This document shows positions 6,138-11,395 of a stretch of DNA of 11,588 nucleotides, one piece after another. A program made the position numbers and the translations under genes. The stretch spans positions 1 through 11,588 of the forward strand of contig CALFJC010000155.1 in assembly GCA_937877655.1 (NCBI GenBank). Reading direction: 5' to 3'. Numbering within the stretch: position 1 is the stretch's first letter; each line of letters begins with the position of its first letter. The stretch comes from an uncultured Selenomonadales bacterium (GTDB taxonomy: Bacteria > Bacillota > Negativicutes > Selenomonadales > Selenomonadaceae). The notes beneath the pieces were generated by a model that saw only the letters and a program-made list of their open reading frames with translations, did not search any database and was not told the origin of the DNA.

Positions 6138-6338
6138 ATGCCGATAATTTCAATCGATGCGGTTCATCCGACAAAGGAACAAAAGGAAAAGCTTATCGCG
6201 GGACTCACGAAAACCGCCAGCGAAATTTTGGGCGTCGAAGAAAAATTTTTCTACGTCCTTGTCAAGGAAAATGATTTGGATAATTGGGGCGTCGGCGGAA
6301 AAACTTTGACGCAATTTCTTGCCGAACAGAAAAAGTAA
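6138..6338 (+). CDS. Small tautomerase (4-oxalocrotonate tautomerase superfamily)
   Basis: This 66-residue protein starts MPIISIDAVHP, so removal of Met would expose the catalytic N-terminal proline of the tautomerase superfamily. The segment DNWGVGGKTL matches the conserved turn near the end of small tautomerases. The chain contains no arginine at all, so the two arginines (Arg11 and Arg39) used by classical 4-oxalocrotonate tautomerase to bind dicarboxylates are missing; the positions read Thr/Pro and Tyr in my alignment. A different, probably less charged substrate is inferred. GAGGAGG precedes the ATG. It is the last gene of the operon, 13 bases after the DJ-1 family gene and 10 before a terminator. 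Confidence 0.85.
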   Translation: MPIISIDAVHPTKEQKEKLIAGLTKTASEILGVEEKFFYVLVKENDLDNWGVGGKTLTQFLAEQKK

Positions 6339-6348
6339 TTTGCTTCAG

Positions 6349-6380
6349 CCTTTCGCAGAAATTTTGCGGAAGGTTTTTTT
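6349..6380 (+). terminator. Intrinsic terminator after tautomerase gene
   Basis: CCTTTCGCA pairs with TGCGGAAGG (nine pairs, one G-U) around GAAATTT, followed by seven T. It closes the four-gene operon. Confidence 0.9.
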
Positions 6381-6393
6381 ACGAAAAATTTTC

Positions 6394-6423
6394 TTGACTT
6401 AAGCAAACTCAAGCGGTTATTAT
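6394..6423 (+). promoter_or_regulatory. Promoter of the DUF362 gene
   Basis: TTGACT (6394-6399) and TATTAT (6418-6423) are separated by 18 bases, each 5 of 6 to consensus. Transcription would start near 6430, right at the base of the following hairpin. Confidence 0.65.
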
Positions 6424-6430
6424 AAAAAAA

Positions 6431-6447
6431 ATCCCCTGCGCGGGGAT
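6431..6447 (+). promoter_or_regulatory. 5'-terminal mRNA hairpin
   Basis: ATCCCC-TGCGC-GGGGAT forms a perfect 6-bp stem with no U tract after it. It begins about where transcription should start and ends 4 bases before the ribosome binding site (GGGAGG, 6452-6457). A 5'-end hairpin of this sort commonly protects mRNA from decay; that role is inferred. Confidence 0.5.
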
Positions 6448-6466
6448 GAAAGGGAGGAAAATTTTC

Positions 6467-7405
6467 ATGGCAATTCAAGCACCCGTCGTCGGTAGCAAGA
6501 ACGTAACCGGCGAAAATTATCAGGGCTCGGCGGCGAAAGTTTATTTCACAAAGAAAATCGACGCCGCGCACCTTATCAAGCTTTACAAAATGATTGATGA
6601 AAACATTTTCGGCAAAGTCGCAATCAAACTTCATACGGGCGAAAAACACGGACCGAATATTCTTCCGCGTGAAATGGTTAAGGAATTTCAAGCGCAAGTT
6701 CCCAATTCGTCAATCGTTGAGTGCAACACGCTTTATCACGGCGACCGCTTTGACACCGAAGGGCACCGCGAAACTCTCAAAATTAACGGCTGGACTTTTT
6801 GTCCCGTCGACATCATGGACGAAGATGAACAAACCGTTAATTTCCCCGTTCGCAACGGCTTCCATCTTAAAGAAGTTGCAATGGGCGCACACCTTGCCGA
6901 TTATGATTCGCTGATTGTCTTGACGCATTACAAAGGGCATTACATGGGCGGTTTCGGCGGCTCAATGAAAAATATCGCTATCGGTTGCGCGAGCGGACAT
7001 CTCGGCAAGGCGCAAGTTCACGGCGTCGACCCGAATAATGTTCCCGCAGATTTTACGACGTGGCCCGTCAAAGAATATTTCATGGAACTTATGGCGGACA
7101 GCGCGAAGGCAACTTGCGATCATTTCGGCAAGCACATTGTCTTTTTAAATGTCATGCGCCGCTTGAGTGTTTCCTGTGACTGCGAAGGCGTCGCCGCCGC
7201 CGAGCCGACTATGGAGGACATCGGCATTGCGGTTTCGACAGATATTCTTGCCGTCGACCAAGCGTGTTGTGATTTGGTTTACGCCGCTCCCGACAGTCAC
7301 GATTTGAAGGAGCGCATTGAAACTCGAATCGGTTTGCGTCAACTTTCGGCTATGGCAGAAAAGAAAATAGGCAATCCGCAATACGAACTGATTGAAGTTG
7401 AATAA
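6467..7405 (+). CDS. DUF362 family protein without ferredoxin insert
   Basis: This 312-residue cytoplasmic protein is recognisable by THYKGHYMGGFGG and MKNIAIGCASG (about 153-178), the hallmark of DUF362, a family common in anaerobes and of poorly defined function. Many members carry a two-cluster ferredoxin segment after the GCAS region. Here that stretch (about 180-230) has no CxxCxxC series and runs straight on to VMRRLSVSCDCEG and DIGIAVSTDILAVDQA. C174 and the C237-D-C239 pair are the remaining notable cysteines. ATG 6467 is chosen because GGGAGG lies 9 bases before it; an upstream in-frame ATG at 6446 overlaps the 5' hairpin. It is a single-gene unit with its own promoter and terminator. 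Confidence 0.85.
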   Translation: MAIQAPVVGSKNVTGENYQGSAAKVYFTKKIDAAHLIKLYKMIDENIFGKVAIKLHTGEKHGPNILPREMVKEFQAQVPNSSIVECNTLYHGDRFDTEGHRETLKINGWTFCPVDIMDEDEQTVNFPVRNGFHLKEVAMGAHLADYDSLIVLTHYKGHYMGGFGGSMKNIAIGCASGHLGKAQVHGVDPNNVPADFTTWPVKEYFMELMADSAKATCDHFGKHIVFLNVMRRLSVSCDCEGVAAAEPTMEDIGIAVSTDILAVDQACCDLVYAAPDSHDLKERIETRIGLRQLSAMAEKKIGNPQYELIEVE

Positions 7406-7428
7406 ATTTTGTTGAGGAATTTTATATG

Positions 7429-7461
7429 CCGTCGGAAAAATTTTCGGCGGTTTATTTTTTT
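7429..7461 (+). terminator. Intrinsic terminator after DUF362 gene
   Basis: CCGTCG pairs with CGGCGG around an A/T-rich loop that can extend the stem (AAAA with TTTT), followed by a long T-rich tract. It marks the right end of the intact part of the window. Confidence 0.8.
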
Positions 7462-7512
7462 GCTTGACGAAATATATCCGAGCAAATTAAATATTGCAAT
7501 GTTTTTTTTGTT

Positions 7513-7544
7513 TTGATTTTCAACACCGAATTTGACGATATAAT
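7513..7544 (+). promoter_or_regulatory. Possible promoter of the Mur-ligase relic
   Basis: A perfect TATAAT (7539-7544) lies 22 bases before the relic's ATG. The -35 is poor: TTGATT (7513-7518) is 20 bases away and TTTTCA (7517-7522) is 16 away. A GGAG ribosome site (7554-7557) follows. Confidence 0.4.
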
Positions 7545-7565
7545 TTATAAATCGGAGCCCGGCAA

Positions 7566-8435
7566 ATGTTGAACGGCTAAACAACTTGCGAAAGTCACGG
7601 GCGGAAAATGGATTGTACAACCGCCTGAAGGTTGGTATATACAATCTTTTCCAATAATAAGAGGCAATTCGCTTCAAGTATTTAATTTTTATACGCCTCG
7701 CCCTGCCTTACTTGCAACGGAAGATAAATATTGGCAAAAATCGCGAGCAAAAATCCTTGATAATATAGGTAAATTTACAGTGCCATGGTAACACATGATG
7801 TTGAAGGAGTTTCTAAAGATTTTCCGTTACTTAAAGTCAGCAATATTCAATGTGCAATTTGGAAAACAGCACTCGCGGCGCGAAAACGTTTTCAAGGAAA
7901 AGTTATAGCCGTGACGGGTTTGACAGGTAAAATTACGACTTGCACACTGTTGAATCATTACCGTTTATAATATTTATCCCGATATACCTTGGTTTTTTGC
8001 CGCCATTAACCAAGAAAGCGCATATGCAGTCGTGAGATGGCGGCACATTCTCTGATAAAGGGAATTGGCGGCTCCATTACTCGCGATATTACGCCAAATG
8101 TAGCGGTTGTTACTTCGATTGCTCCGGCGCATGTCTTGAAATACGGTTCTTTGAAAGATTTGGCGAAAGGCAAAAGTAAAATTTTGGACGGCATGTCGCC
8201 CGGCAGTTATGCCGTATTGAATCGCGACATGCCTTATTACGAGATTTTTGAACAAAAAGCAAATGCTCTCAAGCTCAATATATTCACTTTTGGCACGCAT
8301 CCCGAATCTTTTGTAAGAATGCCCGTTCTTGTAAACGGCGGAGAATTTTCCTTCATTGGAAAAACTTATAAAATGACTATTTTCAAGCAACGTTTTGTTT
8401 CCATCGACAACTTTGATAATCTGTCAGCCGATTAA
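7566..8435 (+). pseudogene. MurF-like Mur ligase, broken (N-terminal and ATPase domains)
   Basis: Translated across its breaks, this reads as a Mur ligase related to MurF, the enzyme that adds D-Ala-D-Ala to the cell-wall precursor. After ATG 7566 one extra A shifts the frame, then TAKQLAKVTGGKW opens a MurF-like N-terminal domain. A stop and shift near 7787 leads to FPLLKVSNIQCAI, then a damaged P-loop VTGLTGKITT (7911-7942), where family members have GKTTT. After further shifts near 7960 and 8030 the text continues EMAAHSLIKG...NVAVVTSIAPAH, the Mur central-domain signature. An in-frame TAA stands at 8433-8435. Part of the ATPase domain and the C-terminal domain seem deleted. It cannot make a working ligase. 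Confidence 0.75.
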
Positions 8436-9015
8436 ATTCGGGTTCTCTTTGAAGGAAAAATTTGGAGATTGAAACCAAAAGAGATATATGCGGCGATTCC
8501 CGGTACAAGTTCTCACGGCTCGATTTGGCAGTTGATATTGAAAACAGCGGGCTAAATTACGTCAAAACTTGGATTACCAAAAACGCCGAGCAATTCGGAC
8601 TTGTAAGGGAGTATGATTTTGAACTTTGGTATTACACTTACATAAAAAGTCGCGAAGGAATTCCTGCGCGGGTACTTGAAATAGAAAATTTACCTCCCGA
8701 ATCGACATACTCCGCCGAACAAATAGAAAAATTAAGCGGCGGTAAATGGCTCAAAAAACTCCCGAAGATTGGTCTTGCAACGGAATATTTTATGATCGTC
8801 CGTTCCGAGAAGGTTATATGGCGACAGCGAATCAAGGCGACGGAGTTGGTATCGGGGAGAGAAAAATCAACGTTATATTTCGTCAACCGGCGGGTTTGAT
8901 TTGTGTAAATCCCGCGCCGCTTGTCAAATTCAATTTGCCGATACTTGAAGTCGCGAACATTAAAGTTGCTATAGCAAGACTTTCCGAACTTTGTGCTCCG
9001 ATTGAAATTGAATAA
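8436..9015 (+). pseudogene. VanY-like D,D-carboxypeptidase relic joined to a second MurF-like N-terminal domain
   Basis: In the same frame as the preceding relic, past its TAA, the text reads EIYAAIPGTSSHGS. It then needs a shift near 8520 to give DLAVDIENSGLNYVKTWI..NAEQFGL. This is the M15 peptidase pattern SxHxxxxAxD with the spacing restored. The second zinc site, normally E.WH, reads FELWYY, with His changed to Tyr (codon 8630-8632). The open frame runs on without a break into SAEQIEKLSGGKW, and after another shift near 8755 into PEDW...LPILEVANIKVAI, which resembles the N-terminal domain of the upstream relic. It ends at 9015 with no ATPase domain. A fused wall-precursor trimming and ligation protein is inferred as the ancestor. 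Confidence 0.65.
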
Positions 9016-9024
9016 AATTTTTCC

Positions 9025-9053
9025 TTGACAACCGGCGGGAAATGATTTAAGAT
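9025..9053 (+). promoter_or_regulatory. Promoter of tRNA-Ala
   Basis: A perfect TTGACA (9025-9030) and TAAGAT (9048-9053) are separated by 17 bases. The expected start is a few bases before the tRNA 5' end at 9065. Confidence 0.75.
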
Positions 9054-9064
9054 GGCTATGCTTT

Positions 9065-9140
9065 GGGGGCGTAGCTCAGCTGGGAGAGCGTTTGACTGGC
9101 AGTCAAGAGGTCAGGGGTTCGATCCCCCTCGTCTCCACCA
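9065..9140 (+). tRNA. tRNA-Ala (GGC)
   Basis: The acceptor strands GGGGGCG and CGTCTCC pair with two G-U wobbles, followed by discriminator A and an encoded CCA. The anticodon arm TTTGA-CTGGCAG-TCAAG gives anticodon GGC, and the T arm is AGGGG-TTCGATC-CCCCT. It stands alone with its own promoter and terminator. It lies between the Mur-ligase relic and the phage/toxin island, a position typical of integration sites. Confidence 0.95.
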
Positions 9141-9177
9141 AAGTTGAACTTAAAGAGTCGTTATACATAAAAAATTT

Positions 9178-9201
9178 CCCCTCACAAGAGGGGATTTTTT
9201 T
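9178..9201 (+). terminator. Intrinsic terminator after tRNA-Ala
   Basis: CCCCTC-ACAA-GAGGGG forms a perfect 6-bp stem followed by A and seven T. The preceding A/T bases can extend the stem against the T tract. Confidence 0.9.
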
Positions 9202-9258
9202 ATTAAAAAATCTCTTAGTAGCCGAAAATTTTTTCGAAACTATTGGAGTTTCATTGTG

Positions 9259-9304
9259 CGCCGGTAATAACTGTCGACTTCGACAAAATAAATTTCTATC
9301 GGCG
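9259..9304. other. Nested inverted repeat in a gene-free stretch (9202-9376)
   Basis: Between the tRNA-Ala terminator and the last island gene I see no credible gene. The stretch contains TGTCGA-CT-TCGACA (9272-9285) nested inside CGCCG (9259-9263) and CGGCG (9300-9304), and GTAATAA occurs after both outer arms. It could be an operator, a recombination remnant or chance. There is no U tract to make it a terminator for the convergent genes. Confidence 0.25.
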
Positions 9305-9376
9305 TAATAAATCTATTCCATTTGTTTTTACGAACTAAACGTTCCGGAAGCGATAATTGTAAAATGAACGACATTG

Positions 9377-9628
9377 CTAATCTTGGAAGTAAGGCAATAA
9401 ATCAAAATCAGATTCAACATAAAGGTCGCCCAAGCAATAATCATTGCAGACGTTGATTCTGCCTTTAGCATGTCGGTAGGTTTGAAACGAACTGCCGTCC
9501 ACATCCTCAAGGAAAGGTTCCTTTTTGAGCGCAGAAATATTCTTTTCTATCGCCGCACATTGCCGCTGGAATAATTCCGCGTCGGGATTGTCATATATAC
9601 CATAGAAATACGGGAGTTCCCGCCTCAT
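9377..9628 (-). CDS. Short hypothetical protein, second of two tandem paralogs
   Basis: This encodes 83 residues from ATG at 9628, starting MRRELPYFYGIYDNPD and ending FDLLPYFQD. I do not recognise the family. Its text parallels the gene just upstream: ELFQRQCAAIEKN against TLFQKTCALIEKE, LEDVDGS in both, Y.HAKGRINV against YNHARGEIIV, and VESDFDLLPYF against VESDFELEPYL. It is hydrophilic and acidic, with no signal or membrane segment. No good ribosome site precedes the ATG, and it lacks the N-terminal 40 or so residues of its paralog, so it may be a truncated copy or the second repeat of a former two-repeat protein. Its location downstream of a toxin-immunity pair makes an immunity-type role possible but unproven. 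Confidence 0.5.
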   Translation of the reverse strand: MRRELPYFYGIYDNPDAELFQRQCAAIEKNISALKKEPFLEDVDGSSFQTYRHAKGRINVCNDYCLGDLYVESDFDLLPYFQD

Positions 9629-9632
9629 TTTT

Positions 9633-10013
9633 TTATCGCCGCCCGCAATATTTTTTAATAAACCAGCCGTCGCCCAAATACGGCTCCAATTCAAAATCGG
9701 ATTCAACGCGCACTTCGTCATCGAAGTAATAGGATTTGAAAACGATAATTTCTCCGCGAGCATGGTTATAATATTTTAAGAGACTGCCGTCTACGTCTTC
9801 CAAATGCGCCTTCTCTTATTCTCGATTCTTTTTCAATCAGCGCACAGGTTTTTTGGAACAAGGTATCATCGGGCTCGAAACAGATTAGGTAGACAAATTT
9901 TTTCGTCCCATTCACTCCAAACCAAACTTTTTGTTCACTGCGGCATTTGATTTCATCGCCGTTGCAAATATGTCTGCTATTGCCTCTTCGCGTGTCAAAT
10001 TTTTCTTCGCCAT
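9633..10013 (-). pseudogene. Short hypothetical protein, first of two tandem paralogs, frameshifted
   Basis: Three frames must be joined. From ATG 10013 the text is MAKKNLTREEAIADIFATAM...VNKKFGLE, ending in TGA near 9915. A shifted frame then gives TKKFVYLICFEPDDTLFQKTCALIEKE. After another shift near 9820 it reads AHLEDVDGSLLKYYNHARGE, then FDDEVRVESDFELEPYLGDGWF, to a stop at 9633. The joined protein is a coherent acidic chain of about 125 residues whose second half matches the next gene downstream. The open frame carrying MAKK also continues upstream to about 10120 (NGFFIAVGEKGRREL...HPNPTREGK), so the true start may lie nearer 10128. The function is unknown. Confidence 0.55.
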
Positions 10014-10172
10014 TTTCTCCGCTATTTTCCCTTCCCGTGTAGGATTGGGATGTTCTCGGTCGAGCTCGCGCCGCCCCTTTTCCCCGACGGCAATGAAGAA
10101 TCCGTTTACTCCGCAATTCTTTTGTCATGATAAATAATACCACTTACGAGCATGTAGCTCGCGTGCATCCTT

Positions 10173-10418
10173 TCAGCCCCGTATACTTTTGGTTTCGCGT
10201 GATACTTTTTCGACACAAACTCTCTTCCATTCCCAATAATCCATGTCTATCGAAACACGCTCGCGCTTGTCGTTTTTCGACGTTCGTTGCCCGCCGCGCA
10301 TTCTGTCTTCTCCGAAGCTTGCAATAATGGTACATCTGCATCTCGGATGAAGCGGAGGAGCATTTTCGCCTTGATTCATCTCGAACAAGGGATAAATTTC
10401 GCTGTCTTTGTTGCCCCT
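10173..10418 (-). pseudogene. Phage minor head (Mu-F type) C-terminal fragment
   Basis: The open frame reads KDSEIYPLFE, then GENAPPLHPRCRCTI. This corresponds to the ENAPPLHPNCRCT signature at the C-terminal end of Mu-F/SPP1 gp7-type phage head morphogenesis domains. About 50 residues follow, rich in charged residues and including DYWEWKRVCVEKV, before the stop at 10173. The frame begins immediately after the stop of the 27-codon peptide with no good start codon or ribosome site, so it is a fragment from recombination. Mu-F domains occur as the N-terminal part of prophage-encoded polymorphic toxins, which fits the Ntox50-like toxin next door. Confidence 0.65.
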
Positions 10419-10502
10419 TTAAATTTTCACCAGCCAACAGATAACAGCAATGAAACCGCCCAAAATCGTGAAAGCCAAAATACCTGTGCCTGTGATTGTC
10501 AT
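10419..10502 (-). CDS. Candidate 27-residue membrane peptide
   Basis: ATG at 10502 overlaps the TGA of the upstream gene in an ATGA junction, and AAAGGAG lies two bases before it. The peptide MTITGTGILAFTILGGFIAV continues ICWLVKI, giving one hydrophobic helix of about 20 residues ending in Trp and Lys, the usual look of a single-pass peptide. Its stop codon is directly followed in the same frame by the Mu-F fragment. Translation would depend on coupling to the upstream gene because the ribosome site spacing is short. It could be a small holin- or toxin-like membrane peptide, or a chance frame. Confidence 0.4.
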   Translation of the reverse strand: MTITGTGILAFTILGGFIAVICWLVKI

Positions 10503-10750
10503 TGCTCCTTTAAGTGGCTTTGCCATTCCTCTTCACTTATTTCCTTTATCGCCGATATGAAATTGCATTCGAGGATGAAGTAACGCGTCGGGTAATCGGG
10601 CGTGAAAAAATTATATGCCCAATCGTCCTCGTCTTCGGCAAAATGTAACGGTTTGCAATAATACGTTTCCCCGCGCACCGTCGTTATCTTCGCCTTCGCT
10701 TTGCGCCTGTCCATATCCAGCAATATGTCAAATTTCTCGGATGAAGTCAT
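10499..10750 (-). CDS. Small acidic protein, candidate immunity protein to the adjacent toxin
   Basis: This 83-residue protein starts at ATG 10750, three bases after the toxin stop codon. Its GGAGG ribosome site lies inside the last toxin codons (GTGGAGGAATGA), so translation is coupled. I do not recognise the sequence. It contains TTVRGETYYCKPLHF, then EDEDDWAYNFFTPDYP, and a C-terminal segment SEEEWQSHLKEQ, with no membrane segment. Size, acidity and position immediately behind a polymorphic-toxin C-terminal domain are what is expected of its immunity protein; this is inference from context. Unlike its neighbours the frame is undamaged, as would be expected if protection mattered longer than the toxin. 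Confidence 0.65.
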   Translation of the reverse strand: MTSSEKFDILLDMDRRKAKAKITTVRGETYYCKPLHFAEDEDDWAYNFFTPDYPTRYFILECNFISAIKEISEEEWQSHLKEQ

Positions 10751-10753
10751 AAA

Positions 10754-11298
10754 TCATTCCTCCACAGGGCGAATCGGATAAATGTGCGTCCCTTTCTTCG
10801 AGTACACAATTTTTATTTGCGTTGTATCGACAAATTGATTTTTATCTGTATCCCAATATTGCCCGATTACTCTGCCCGTGTCAACTATTTCTCGCGGACT
10901 GTTATCTTTCGGATTCGGGTCGTAAGTTCCCTTCCCGTGAAATTCTCGTACGACTGATTGACAATTTGTATCCGCAGGCATTTTACTCGGCATGATATTT
11001 TTCTCCGAAAGACGGTTTACATAGTCTTCATATTCTTTTGTGCCTTCGAGATGCCGCGCTTCTTATTCTCTCTGATTGTCAGATTGTAGTTGCCTTCGGG
11101 CAAGGGCGCAAACAGTTGCAAATCAAAAACCAAATCGTCCGCCGTGTTTTTGCTTTTCGGCTTCTCAATCCCTGCCCGCCATTCCTTATAACCAATTGCC
11201 GCAACGGGCACACGTTCGCTATTCGTCTAAATCAATATCTCAATGTTGTCTCGTTTCACAAGAAGCGATAAATATTCACGCATTCGCTCTCTTTGACA
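10754..11298 (-). pseudogene. Polymorphic toxin C-terminal region, Ntox50-like, broken
   Basis: The last 103 codons (from 11062) read ARHLEGTKEYEDYVNRLSEK...SKMPADTNCQSVV, then VDTGRVIGQYWDTDKNQFVD and KIVYSKKGTHIYPIRPVEE. This resembles the Ntox50 (polymorphic toxin type 50, probable nuclease) ending with IhYSk.GtHIvPa.P. Upstream, in another frame joined by a shift near 11060, come FDLQLFAPLPEGNYNLTIRE and, further on, VPVAAIGYKEWRAGIEK. Before that an in-frame TAG (11227-11229) separates RERMREYLSLLVKRDNIEI. The gene therefore has one nonsense codon and one frameshift. A short intact start (ATG 10993) would give only the last 79 residues. The N-terminal part is missing, probably lost at the transposase junction. 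Confidence 0.6.
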
Positions 11299-11395
11299 AA
11301 TCAGGGTATATATCGGGCATGTCGGGACAAAATCCCTCTGATGGAGTACCTCTTCTAAGAACTGGTGTTCATAAACGCTTAAGTAAAGTGTGAAT

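Noticed and set aside
7464..7492. A further promoter (TTGACG with TTAAAT, 17-base spacing) after the DUF362 terminator
   Set aside because: The -10 is weak and lies far upstream of the relic's start, where a perfect TATAAT is closer; left out as a feature.
7339..7677. Minus-strand frame over the terminator and the start of the Mur relic
   Set aside because: The + strand text is clearly Mur-ligase-like in this region; the minus frame crosses a terminator and has no domain.
8037..8435. A complete small intact gene
   Set aside because: It reads as the middle of a Mur ligase, with upstream and downstream parts of the same protein in other frames and no ribosome site at its ATG.
9931..10327. Plus-strand reading frames across the island
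   Set aside because: The recognisable motifs (HPRCRC, LTREEAIADIF) are on the minus strand; the plus frames have no ribosome site or known pattern.
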